NCBI GenBank assembly: GCA_900770535.1
Contig: CAAHDV010000013.1
Span: 1-8,413 of the forward strand
From: Lachnospiraceae bacterium
GTDB taxonomy: Bacteria > Bacillota > Clostridia > Lachnospirales > Lachnospiraceae
Direction: 5' to 3'
DNA length: 8,413 bases
Positions 1 to 6,874 of the stretch are shown here, one piece after another. Positions within the stretch are counted from its first letter, which is position 1. Each line of letters opens with the position of its first letter. Under the pieces are notes generated by a model, which saw only the letters and a program-made list of their open reading frames with translations, had not been told where the DNA came from and ran no database searches. The position numbers were made by a program, and so were the translations under genes.

Positions 1-798
1 ATGTACAATTACAGCTTTGAGAAGCTGGGACTGGACTACCGCTATCTGGCCTTTGACATTAAAGAAGAAGATACCAAAAAGGCCATTGAGGCGTTAAAGA
101 TGATGAACTTCCGCGGCTGCAACATTACCATGCCGGGAAAAACCGTGGCAGCTTCCTGCTGTGATGAGCTTTCCAAAGCGGCGCAGCTGACGGGGGCCAT
201 CAACACCATTGTAAATGAAGATGGAAAACTGGTGGGACATATCACCGATGGAACCGGCTGGATCCGCAACTGTCTGGAGCACGGATTTGATATTCACGGG
301 AAGAAACTGGTGATTGCGGGAACCGGCGGCGCTGGTACTGCCATTCAGATCGCGGCAGCCCTGGGTGGAGCGAAGAAAATTGCGATCTTTGCGCGGAAAT
401 CTTCCCCACGTTTCGCAAACGGTGAGGAGACGGTGCGTAAAATCCGGGAACATGTGCCGGAGTGCCAGGCAGAGATTTTTGACCTGGAGGATGCAGAATC
501 GCTGCGTCGGGAGCTGACGAACGCAGATTTGTTCTGCAACGCCACAAAAGTAGGCATGAAACCGATGGATGACCAGAGTGTGATCCCGGATGTAAGCATG
601 ATGAGACCGGAACTGGTGGTTTCCGATATTGTATACAATCCGCGGGAAACAAAGCTGTTAAAGGAAGCAAAGGAAGCCGGATGTAAAGTTATTCCGGGAA
701 TCGGTATGCTTCTGTGGCAGGGTGCCGAGGCTTTCCGCCTGTACACCGGTCAGGAGATGCCGGTAAAGGAAGTGCAGGAGCGGTATTTCAGCGAATAG
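1..798 (+). CDS. Shikimate/quinate dehydrogenase, YdiB-like AroE family (5' partial)
   Basis: Cytosolic NAD(P)-dependent enzyme that interconverts 3-dehydroshikimate and shikimate, and in YdiB-type members also dehydroquinate and quinate. The visible 265 residues contain the substrate-site NITMPGK (41-47, catalytic Lys47), TDG (82-84, catalytic Asp83), the Rossmann loop GTGGAG (107-112), NATKVGM (180-186) and the C-terminal LLWQGAE (237-243). The tract TKVGMKP and the GMLLWQGAE ending followed by LYTG resemble E. coli YdiB more than AroE, so use of quinate or NAD is possible. The ATG at base 1 is not the true start: it matches the Met of the family's N-terminal SxSPxMxN shikimate-binding motif, so roughly 20-25 residues lie upstream. 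The stop (796-798) is 2 bases before the next gene, indicating one operon. Family assignment is firm; cofactor and substrate preference are inferred. Confidence 0.93.
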   Translation: MYNYSFEKLGLDYRYLAFDIKEEDTKKAIEALKMMNFRGCNITMPGKTVAASCCDELSKAAQLTGAINTIVNEDGKLVGHITDGTGWIRNCLEHGFDIHGKKLVIAGTGGAGTAIQIAAALGGAKKIAIFARKSSPRFANGEETVRKIREHVPECQAEIFDLEDAESLRRELTNADLFCNATKVGMKPMDDQSVIPDVSMMRPELVVSDIVYNPRETKLLKEAKEAGCKVIPGIGMLLWQGAEAFRLYTGQEMPVKEVQERYFSE

Positions 799-800
799 GA

Positions 801-2078
801 ATGGCGGATAGTAGAATGGAACGATTGGAACAGTATGATGTGGCGGTGGTGGGCGGAGGTACTGCCGGATGCGCAGCGGCAGCCGGAGCAGTCATGACGG
901 GAGCCAGAGTTGTTCTGATAGAACGGAATGCCTATCTGGGCGGGGAGGCAACCCATTCCGGTGTCGGAGCTTTCTGCGGCTTTACAACCTGCGGGAAAAA
1001 TCCGGTCCGGGTAGTAGAAGGTGCCGGAAACCTGGTCCTGGCGGAATTGGAAAAGCTTGGAGCTCCGGCGCAGAATCGTTTGTCTGCTTCTGGCAACTGG
1101 AACATTTCTTTTCAGCCAGAATATTTAAAATGCGCGCTGGATCATCTTTTGCAGAAGCTGCAGGCGGATCTGCTTCTTCATAGTCTGGTCATTGGCGCGC
1201 AGACAGAGAAGGACCGGATCTGCGCATTGACCTGTGCGGATGATGAGGGAATGTTTACGATAAGGGCGAAGGCATTCGTGGATGCATCGGGGGATGCGAA
1301 CCTGGCGCGCCTGGCCGGAGCCAGGTTTTCGTGGGGCGATGAGCATGGACAGGTTCAGGCAGCTTCCCTTCCGTTCCGGCTAAGCGGAGTTGACATTACA
1401 AAAGATATGTCTCCCAGGGCTGTGAAGCGCGCGGTGGACCAGGCCAGAAATGCCGGTATGAAACATCTTCCAAGGGAGAGCGGATTCCTGCTGACGCTGG
1501 AGGGATCCCAGGTGGTCTGTGCCCTGATCCCGAGTGTGATGCCGGAAGGCTTATCTGCCCGGGAGCTTACCAGAATGGAACAGGAGCTGAGAGAGCAGGC
1601 TGTGAGTTACGCATTGGCATTGAAACGCTACATGCCTGGCATGGAGCACAGCGAACTGGTTATGATCGGACCTTCCATCGGGTTTCGGGAGACCAGAAAG
1701 CTGGTGGGCCGGACGCAGCTGACGGGTGAGGATGTGCTTTCTGGACACAAACGGGCAGATGGGATTGCCCGCGGCGGCTGGAAACCGGAGATTCACAGGA
1801 ACATGACAGAGATGGCTACTTACCTGGCAGTAAAGGAAGGCAGCTGGTTTGATATTCCTCTGGGGGCATTGCAGTCAGAAACACTGGAAAATCTGTATGG
1901 AGCCGGAAGAATGATCTGGGCAGATGATACAGCCTTTGCGGCCGTAAGAGTCATGGGAACCTGCTTTGCTACCGGGCATGCGGCCGGAGTGGCTGCGGCA
2001 TTGCGGGCAAGGCTGGGCCAGACGCCCTGCGCAGAGAAGGTACGAGAGGAATTGCAAAAGCAGGGTGCGTTGATATAA
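801..2078 (+). CDS. FAD-dependent oxidoreductase (FAD_oxidored family)
   Basis: A 425-residue soluble flavoprotein. The N-terminal dinucleotide-binding fold has GGGTAG (18-23) followed by the ribose-binding Glu41 in LIERN and then YLGGEAT. Further family marks are DASGDANLARLAGA (161-174), PSIGFRETR (291-299) and a C-terminal FAD-closing segment GAGRM...RVMGTCFATGHAAGVAAAL (about 367-401). There is no signal peptide or membrane segment. These features fit the FAD_oxidored (PF12831-type) group, whose substrates are mostly unknown; no reaction can be named. ATG 801 abuts an AGGA and follows the dehydrogenase stop by 2 bases, so translation is probably coupled. ATG 816 (five residues shorter) is an equally plausible start. 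The open frame continues upstream to a GTG at 714 inside the dehydrogenase gene, but nothing supports that start. Its placement suggests it acts on the same or a related hydroaromatic metabolite, which is inference. Confidence 0.88.
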   Translation: MADSRMERLEQYDVAVVGGGTAGCAAAAGAVMTGARVVLIERNAYLGGEATHSGVGAFCGFTTCGKNPVRVVEGAGNLVLAELEKLGAPAQNRLSASGNWNISFQPEYLKCALDHLLQKLQADLLLHSLVIGAQTEKDRICALTCADDEGMFTIRAKAFVDASGDANLARLAGARFSWGDEHGQVQAASLPFRLSGVDITKDMSPRAVKRAVDQARNAGMKHLPRESGFLLTLEGSQVVCALIPSVMPEGLSARELTRMEQELREQAVSYALALKRYMPGMEHSELVMIGPSIGFRETRKLVGRTQLTGEDVLSGHKRADGIARGGWKPEIHRNMTEMATYLAVKEGSWFDIPLGALQSETLENLYGAGRMIWADDTAFAAVRVMGTCFATGHAAGVAAALRARLGQTPCAEKVREELQKQGALI

Positions 2079-2119
2079 ATGGAATTGGACTATGACAGTA
2101 CAAGAGAGGACTTGAGATT

Positions 2120-2995
2120 ATGAAACGCAATGCAGGCTATTTATTTCTGTTGATCACATTTTTCTGTTGGGGCAGTATTTATATTGTAAGCAAATATGCC
2201 CTGGCGGTTATGGGGCCGGTGACGGTTGGGATGTGCCGGTACGCAGTATCAGTATTATGCCTTTACGGAATTCTGAAACTGAAGGGCGGAGCGAAGAAGA
2301 TTCAGCCGGAACACTGGAAGTATCTGCTCATTCTGGGTGGCCTTGGATATTTTGTTTCTATTATACTGCAGCTTGGCGGAACCGCCTTGTTATCCGGTTC
2401 CCTGGCTTCCCTGATCAACTCTTTAAATCCGGTGGTCATTTCTATTATGGCGGCACTGTTTTTAAAGGAGCAGATCACCTGGAAAAATGTAGTCAGCATC
2501 GTGGTATCCCTGATCGGTGTTTACATCATTCTGGGAAAGGGCAGTATGGAGATTAATACGATGGGCGTCCTGTGCTCCGTCGGATCTGTGATTCTGTGGT
2601 CTGCGGCATCCGTATCCATCCGCAAGATTTCTGGCTACTATGATCCGGTACAGACGGCGCTTTACGGCATGGCTATTGCGCTGGTGTTCAATATTCCGGC
2701 GGCTGTGATCGAGAATGTGTTTGTGACAAGAAGTCATCCCACTGCTGTAGCGCTTGGTGCCTGCCTGTTTGTAGCAATTTTTGGTACAGCGGTGGCACAT
2801 ACCTGTTGGAATAAGGCTTTGCAGCTGCTAAATGCCAGCACCTGTTCCATGTTTTATCCGCTGCAGCCGTTGGTATCTGCGGTGCTGGGCGTGCTGCTCC
2901 TGAATGAGGTCATCACCCTGTCCTTTGTGGTGGGCGCAGTGCTGATCTGCGCAGGCGTGGTTGTAACATTCCTGCCAACGAAGGCGAAAAGATGA
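2120..2995 (+). CDS. EamA/DMT-family membrane transporter
   Basis: A 291-residue integral membrane protein with ten predicted helices arranged as two EamA repeats (about 8-140 and 148-286). Each repeat ends in the usual conserved helix: NPVVISIMAALFLKEQIT (103-120, Glu117) and QPLVSAVLGVLLLNEVIT (249-266, Glu263). The DMT superfamily moves small metabolites, often outwards, including amino acids and sugar derivatives; the substrate cannot be read from sequence. The start is supported by AGAGAGGA at 2103-2110, 9 bases upstream. It lies 41 bases after the flavoprotein with no terminator between them, so it is probably co-transcribed with the dehydrogenase and oxidoreductase. It could carry a substrate or product of those enzymes, but this is contextual only. 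Confidence 0.92.
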   Translation: MKRNAGYLFLLITFFCWGSIYIVSKYALAVMGPVTVGMCRYAVSVLCLYGILKLKGGAKKIQPEHWKYLLILGGLGYFVSIILQLGGTALLSGSLASLINSLNPVVISIMAALFLKEQITWKNVVSIVVSLIGVYIILGKGSMEINTMGVLCSVGSVILWSAASVSIRKISGYYDPVQTALYGMAIALVFNIPAAVIENVFVTRSHPTAVALGACLFVAIFGTAVAHTCWNKALQLLNASTCSMFYPLQPLVSAVLGVLLLNEVITLSFVVGAVLICAGVVVTFLPTKAKR

Positions 2996-3044
2996 TAGGT
3001 TTAACTTTCGTCAGCCTTTACGAAATCGGAACAGGACAAAATGA

Positions 3045-3073
3045 TTGCGCAAACATAGAACTGCTGATATAAT
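3045..3073 (+). promoter_or_regulatory. Promoter of aroK (extended -10)
   Basis: A perfect -10 TATAAT at 3068-3073 is preceded by the extended -10 TGA (3065-3067). It lies exactly 17 bases downstream of a -35-like TTGCGC (3045-3050, matching TTGACA at four of six). Transcription should begin near 3080, giving a leader of about 117 bases. The inverted repeat AATTAC (3071-3076) / GTAATT (3090-3095) overlaps the -10 and start region and could be an operator, though this is weak. The promoter implies that the kinase is expressed independently of the upstream operon. Confidence 0.8.
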
Positions 3074-3103
3074 TACAAATAGAAAATTGGTAATTGCGCG
3101 GCG

Positions 3104-3199
3104 GAAGGGCCGGTGGTTGCAACATCATAATTCCGGGCCTTCGGGGAAGCAAAACGGCTTTACGAAGTGTCCGGAATTGTGCAAGTGGAGGAATTTATG
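3104..3199 (+). promoter_or_regulatory. Structured aroK leader with mutually exclusive stems (possible RNA switch)
   Basis: The 5' leader holds a long hairpin, 3126-3181. Bases 3126-3138 pair with 3169-3181 (13 pairs, two of them G-U). After a bulged T3168, 3139-3143 pair with 3163-3167, and after an internal loop 3147-3150 pair with 3157-3160. Two other pairings exclude it. GAAGGGCCGG (3104-3113) can pair with CCGGGCCTTC (3133-3142) with one G-G mismatch. CATAATTCC (3126-3134) can pair with GGAATTTATG (3190-3199, one bulged T), which would cover the end of the ribosome site and the start codon. The long hairpin ends 5 bases before the ribosome site and would leave it free. The stems are seen in the sequence; switching and any ligand are inference. 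No known riboswitch class was recognised. Confidence 0.45.
3187..3191 (+). promoter_or_regulatory. Ribosome binding site fixing the aroK start
   Basis: GGAGG lies 5 bases before ATG 3197. This selects that ATG over in-frame GTG codons at 3167, 3179 and 3185, none of which has a comparable site. The GTG codons also lie inside the leader hairpin. Confidence 0.85.
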
Positions 3200-3727
3200 G
3201 AAACAACGCAGACAAAGCAGCCCGGCTGCAATATCTTCCTGATCGGCTTTATGGGAGCAGGAAAGAGTACCATTGCGGCGGAGCTGAAACGGCAGCTTCA
3301 TCTGGAGCTGATCGAGATGGATCAGCTCATTGAGGAACAGCAGGGCATGCCGATCACGGAGATTTTCGCAAAGTATGGCGAGGATCATTTCCGGAAACTG
3401 GAGACAGACATGCTGGTCAGCTTTCAGAACAAAACCAATACCGTAGTTTCCTGCGGAGGCGGCATTGTGGTGCGGCCGGAAAATCAGGCGTATATGAAAC
3501 AGAGCGGAAAGGTCGTGCTTCTGACGGCATCCCCGGAAACGGTTTATGAGCGGGTGAAGGACAGCAGCAACCGCCCGGTTTTAAATGGCCATATGAATGT
3601 GGAATACATTGCCGGACTGCAGGAAAAGCGCCGGGCACTCTATGAGGCGGCGGCCGATATTGTGGTAGCTACCGATGGCAAGACACCAGAGGAAATCTGC
3701 CGGGAGATTGCAGACCGGATTTTGTAA
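3197..3727 (+). CDS. aroK: Shikimate kinase
   Basis: Phosphorylates shikimate with ATP to shikimate 3-phosphate, the fifth step of the chorismate pathway, in the cytosol. The 176 residues are full length for the family. Visible marks are the P-loop GFMGAGKST (17-25), shikimate-binding Asp42 in IEMDQLIE, FRKLE (65-69) with the substrate arginine Arg66, the GGG loop (87-89), the lid NRPVL (125-129) with Arg126, and EKRRALY (143-149) carrying the C-terminal substrate arginine. The first acid of the usual Asp-x-Asp pair is Glu40 here, a mild change that should not prevent activity. The gene has its own promoter and structured leader, so its expression is probably set apart from the dehydrogenase operon 201 bases upstream. 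A 6-base hairpin, GACAGA/TCTGTC (3729-3744), follows the stop without a T-run, so read-through into the next gene is possible. Confidence 0.95.
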   Translation: METTQTKQPGCNIFLIGFMGAGKSTIAAELKRQLHLELIEMDQLIEEQQGMPITEIFAKYGEDHFRKLETDMLVSFQNKTNTVVSCGGGIVVRPENQAYMKQSGKVVLLTASPETVYERVKDSSNRPVLNGHMNVEYIAGLQEKRRALYEAAADIVVATDGKTPEEICREIADRIL

Positions 3728-3796
3728 GGACAGAGCAGTCTGTCGATGGCAGAAGACCGATTTTACAGCAGAGAAAGTGGAGAAAATCAATCAGAA

Positions 3797-3803
3797 AAGG
3801 GGG
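3797..3803 (+). promoter_or_regulatory. Ribosome binding site fixing the GGDEF-EAL start
   Basis: AAGGGGG lies 8 bases before ATG 3812. It supports that start over the in-frame ATG at 3746, which would add 22 hydrophilic residues and lacks a good site. Confidence 0.75.
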
Positions 3804-3811
3804 ATTTGATT

Positions 3812-5209
3812 ATGGGCTTATTTGGAAGAAAAGAACAGAATACAGAAAAGATGACTGAGACTGTGACAAGGGCAGTCGCAGAGGTACCGACAGAGAACAG
3901 CAATCCGGGAGATGTCAGCCTGGGCGGTGACCGCATGGTGTGCCGTCACCAGCTGGATCATGCGTTATCCGGAGATGGCCAGGGTGTGGTCATGAAGTTT
4001 TACATTGAAAACTTCAAACGAATGAATGAGCTGTTCGGTTTTTCTTATTGTGAGGAACTGTTAAAAGCAATTCTGGAGTATCTGAGAGAAGAGACTGGCT
4101 GTACGGTGTACCGTTATGTGGGCGTGGAATTCATTGCCATCTTAAGAAGCCGTACCCAGGGACAGGCTGTACGTCTGGCAGAGGAGATTCTGGATCGTTT
4201 CTCCCAGAGCTGGAAGATTGATGGGACCGACTGCATGTGTTCCTGTCAGATCGGACTTTGTTCCTATCCGGGTTATGCGTCCAGTGCAGATGAAATCCTC
4301 AAATGTCTGGATCTGGCAGTCAGCAAGGCAGCAGAGACCGGCATGAACCAGTATGCGATTTACGATTCCAAACTGCATGCGGCTCATCTGCGCAAGCAGG
4401 CGATTGCGAAGTATATCAGCACAGCTCTGGAGAACCATGAGCTGGAGATCCGCTTCCGTCCTACCTACAACACGCAGGAAAACCGTTTTGTCCGCGCAGA
4501 ATATTACATGCGGATGTTTGTAAAAGATATCGGTATGGTTGGCAGCGCGGAGTTCGTTCCGATCGCGGAGGATACCGGTCAGATCAGCAGCGTGGAATAT
4601 TACGCCTTGGAGCGGGTAGCTCAGGAAATCGCGGAGCTGGAGAAAAAGGGCATTGAGTACGAGTCCATTGCGGTTCCGGTATCACCGGTGCTGATCATTC
4701 AGGAGAATTTTGTAGATACGGTTCAGAGCATGATCGAGAAATACCAGATTCCGTCCGGCAAGCTGGCCGTGGAGATCGACGAGTACGCCCTTACCACTAC
4801 ACCGGTCATCATCGAGATTGTGATGCAGCAGTTAAAGGATCTGGGTGTGGAGCTGATTTTAAACAATTTCGGTTCCGGTTATTCCGGAATCAGCAAGATC
4901 CTGGAGCTTCCGGTGGATACGCTGAAGTTTGAGCGCATGTTCATGTGGCAGCTGGAAACCAATCCGAAATCCGAGCCCATCGTGGAGTGCCTGATCAAGG
5001 CAGCGGACAAGCTGGGCAAACGCCTCATCGCAGAAGGCGTGGAGACCCAGCGCCAGTTAGATATTCTGGCAAAGTTCGGCTGCGCATACCAGCAGGGCTA
5101 CTACTATTCCCCAACCATTCCGCAGGAACTTCTGGTTAATGTACTTGGAAAAAGTATGGAAGAAACCAGAACCGTGCTGGATCAGGAGCGGGAGAAACTG
5201 AAACGGTAA
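3812..5209 (+). CDS. Degenerate GGDEF-EAL domain protein, probably non-catalytic
   Basis: A 465-residue soluble protein. After a short polar N-terminus (1-45) comes a GGDEF-like domain (about 50-190) and an EAL-like domain (about 195-445). No PAS, GAF, receiver or membrane region is present. Active GGDEF domains make c-di-GMP and active EAL domains degrade it, but both signatures are altered here. GGDEF reads VGVEF (103-107) and EAL reads EYY (230-232). The metal-binding DDFGTGYS is NNFGSGYS (351-358), with both Asp changed to Asn, and the usual VNxS Asn is Pro289. Conserved EAL positions remain: Glu230, Glu321, Lys372, Glu408 in IAEGVET and Gln428 in QQGYYYSP. The overall fold therefore seems intact, while metal-dependent catalysis seems lost. 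It probably binds c-di-GMP or another nucleotide, or acts through protein contacts. It starts 84 bases after aroK and ends at a strong terminator. Confidence 0.88.
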   Translation: MGLFGRKEQNTEKMTETVTRAVAEVPTENSNPGDVSLGGDRMVCRHQLDHALSGDGQGVVMKFYIENFKRMNELFGFSYCEELLKAILEYLREETGCTVYRYVGVEFIAILRSRTQGQAVRLAEEILDRFSQSWKIDGTDCMCSCQIGLCSYPGYASSADEILKCLDLAVSKAAETGMNQYAIYDSKLHAAHLRKQAIAKYISTALENHELEIRFRPTYNTQENRFVRAEYYMRMFVKDIGMVGSAEFVPIAEDTGQISSVEYYALERVAQEIAELEKKGIEYESIAVPVSPVLIIQENFVDTVQSMIEKYQIPSGKLAVEIDEYALTTTPVIIEIVMQQLKDLGVELILNNFGSGYSGISKILELPVDTLKFERMFMWQLETNPKSEPIVECLIKAADKLGKRLIAEGVETQRQLDILAKFGCAYQQGYYYSPTIPQELLVNVLGKSMEETRTVLDQEREKLKR

Positions 5210-5229
5210 TAAAAAATAGTTGGTATTAT

Positions 5230-5277
5230 AAAAGCCAGCAACACGCGCGTAAATTGGCGATGTGTTGCTGGCTTTTT
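5230..5277. terminator. Bidirectional intrinsic terminator
   Basis: A 15-pair perfect stem, AAAAGCCAGCAACAC (5230-5244) with GTGTTGCTGGCTTTT (5262-5276), encloses a 17-base loop. It is followed by a T-run on the plus strand and by TTTTATAAT on the minus strand. It lies between the converging ends of the GGDEF-EAL gene (stop at 5209) and the kinase gene (stop at 5303), so it should end both transcripts. Confidence 0.92.
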
Positions 5278-5302
5278 ATATGGGGCGCAGTACATGGTTA
5301 TT

Positions 5303-6874
5303 TTACCGGCACACAAACCAGAAAATGTTATACCCATCCTTACAGTCCACGCCGTAAGGCATCTCATGCGCTTTTAAGATGGTGCTGACAATGGAAAGTC
5401 CGATACCGGTGCCGAGGCGGCGGCCGCTCTGATGCTGGCTGCGCTGGTATCGCTCCCAGATGATGTTGCGGTCTTCTTCGGGAATTGGATCACCGGGGTT
5501 TGCAACCTCCACGAGACAGCAGGAACCGGCAATTTTGCTGGCAGTATCCAGCGCGCTGTCTGGAACTTCTGCTCCTGCAGCCGGATTTGGAATCAGACGG
5601 ATAAAGATTTCCTGGTTTTCCGGCGTATGGTTGATGGCGTTGTTTAAGAGGTTTCGCATGACCTGGCTCATTTTCAGGGCGTCCACCTGGAATTGTAGTG
5701 GGTACATGGCTTGGTTGTTTGCTGGTGTGCCTGTGGATTTGGTATCTGGCATGTCTGAAACCGTGGTGCCCTGTGGCAGTGCATCGGGCATCTGTGCATC
5801 TGCAATCTGCAGGGTCAGCGTGATACCATGTTCCGCGGCGGCCTGACGGCATCGGGTCAGCTCCGCGTTTACGATATCCCGCAGGTCGTACCAGTCTTTC
5901 TTTAACTTGCTGTAGCCGGCGGAAAACTGGGAGTAGTCCAGGATATCGTTTACCATCTCGCTCATGCGGTTGGATTCACTGATGATGAGATTTAAGTTTT
6001 CATTCCGCATTTCCTCATCCTTCCAGGTGATGTCCCGCACCATCTCGGCATAGCCGGTGATGAGGGCCAGCGGGGAGCGCAGCTCATGGGAGACATTGGC
6101 AATGACTTCCCGGCGCAGCACATCCAGCCGTTGCAGGGCTTTTCCAAGCTTTCCGACCGAGTGGGAGAGCTGCCCCAGTTCATCCTGACGTTCCAGATCC
6201 GGTCCAATGGAAAAATCGTTCTGAGTCAGCTTATCCACGGATTCCTTAATCTGAAAAATGGGTTTTGTAAACTGCTTGGACAGGACCGCGGCCAGTACGG
6301 AGGCAATACCGGTCAGAAGAATGCTTAACACAATGAGCTGTGACCGGTTTAAATTCAGCACGGTACGGGTCATGAGGGCGTTTCGCAGGATCAGGTAATC
6401 GCAGTCCCCGTTATAGGTGACGGGAAATCCCAGCTCATAGCCGATGATCTGGCCATGCATCCGTTCAATGTGCTGGTAAGGATGACCGTTTAAAAGTTCC
6501 TGAAAGTCCGGCTTCTGTCGGATCATTTCCGGGGAATCAAATTTCAGCTCCCACTCCTGGGGCTGAACCAGATGGCCGGAGGAGTACATTTCAATTAGCG
6601 TGCCATCTTCGGAGACCAGAAGCAGTTCGCCGCTGATATGGCTGATGAAGGACAACAGCCGTTCATCGTTTCCGATATCGCGGGTCCGCAGGTCTTCCAT
6701 GACCGGGGACAGGCGGTTCAGCGCCTCATTGACGGAGGCGGTGGCATAGTTTTGCTCAAAGAGAAAGATCTGTACCACCCACATAAAACAGATCCCGAAC
6801 ATGACAGGGATCATCATAAAGGCCCAGAGCCGGAAGACCATCCGGTTTCTCAGGGCAGAAAGTCTAGTTTTCAT
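5303..6874 (-). CDS. Membrane sensor histidine kinase
   Basis: A 523-residue two-component sensor. Residues 13-39 form one membrane helix and 179-199 a second, with an extracellular sensor region of about 140 residues between them that matches no domain I can name. Then come a HAMP linker (about 200-252) and a HisKA domain with NVSHELRSPL, in which His263 is the phosphorylation site. The ATPase domain follows, with the N box LLNNAINH (Asn412), a G1-like NPGDPIPEED (459-468) and the G2 loop GTGIGLS (488-494). The G1 Asp is replaced by Asn459, a form common in Firmicutes kinases. A polar, Pro/Thr/Asp-rich insert (about 358-393) precedes the N box, and another sits before G1. ATG 6874 overlaps the regulator's stop by 11 bases, indicating coupled translation. 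A TTG at 6886 is possible but less likely. The stimulus is unknown. Confidence 0.93.
   Translation of the reverse strand: MKTRLSALRNRMVFRLWAFMMIPVMFGICFMWVVQIFLFEQNYATASVNEALNRLSPVMEDLRTRDIGNDERLLSFISHISGELLLVSEDGTLIEMYSSGHLVQPQEWELKFDSPEMIRQKPDFQELLNGHPYQHIERMHGQIIGYELGFPVTYNGDCDYLILRNALMTRTVLNLNRSQLIVLSILLTGIASVLAAVLSKQFTKPIFQIKESVDKLTQNDFSIGPDLERQDELGQLSHSVGKLGKALQRLDVLRREVIANVSHELRSPLALITGYAEMVRDITWKDEEMRNENLNLIISESNRMSEMVNDILDYSQFSAGYSKLKKDWYDLRDIVNAELTRCRQAAAEHGITLTLQIADAQMPDALPQGTTVSDMPDTKSTGTPANNQAMYPLQFQVDALKMSQVMRNLLNNAINHTPENQEIFIRLIPNPAAGAEVPDSALDTASKIAGSCCLVEVANPGDPIPEEDRNIIWERYQRSQHQSGRRLGTGIGLSIVSTILKAHEMPYGVDCKDGYNIFWFVCR

Noticed and set aside
1..3. ATG at the first base as the true start of the dehydrogenase
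   Set aside because: The residues that follow align with the middle of the family's N-terminal substrate motif (Met after SP), so the real start is upstream of the window.
714..800. N-terminal extension of the flavoprotein from a GTG at 714
   Set aside because: It overlaps the dehydrogenase coding sequence, has no ribosome site and would add a non-homologous tail before the FAD fold.
3006..3025. Inverted repeat TTTCGT/ACGAAA after the transporter gene as a terminator
   Set aside because: Only six AT-rich pairs and no T-run downstream on either strand.
3729..3744. Hairpin GACAGA/TCTGTC after aroK as a terminator
   Set aside because: Six pairs followed by mixed sequence without a T-run; at most an RNA stability element.
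3762..3791. Promoter for the GGDEF-EAL gene from TTTACA at 3762-3767
   Set aside because: The -35 match is good, but no acceptable -10 lies 16-18 bases downstream (AATCAA at best).
5490..5852. Minus-strand frame of 120 codons inside the kinase gene
   Set aside because: Out of frame with the kinase and fully contained in it; no ribosome site and shadow-like composition.
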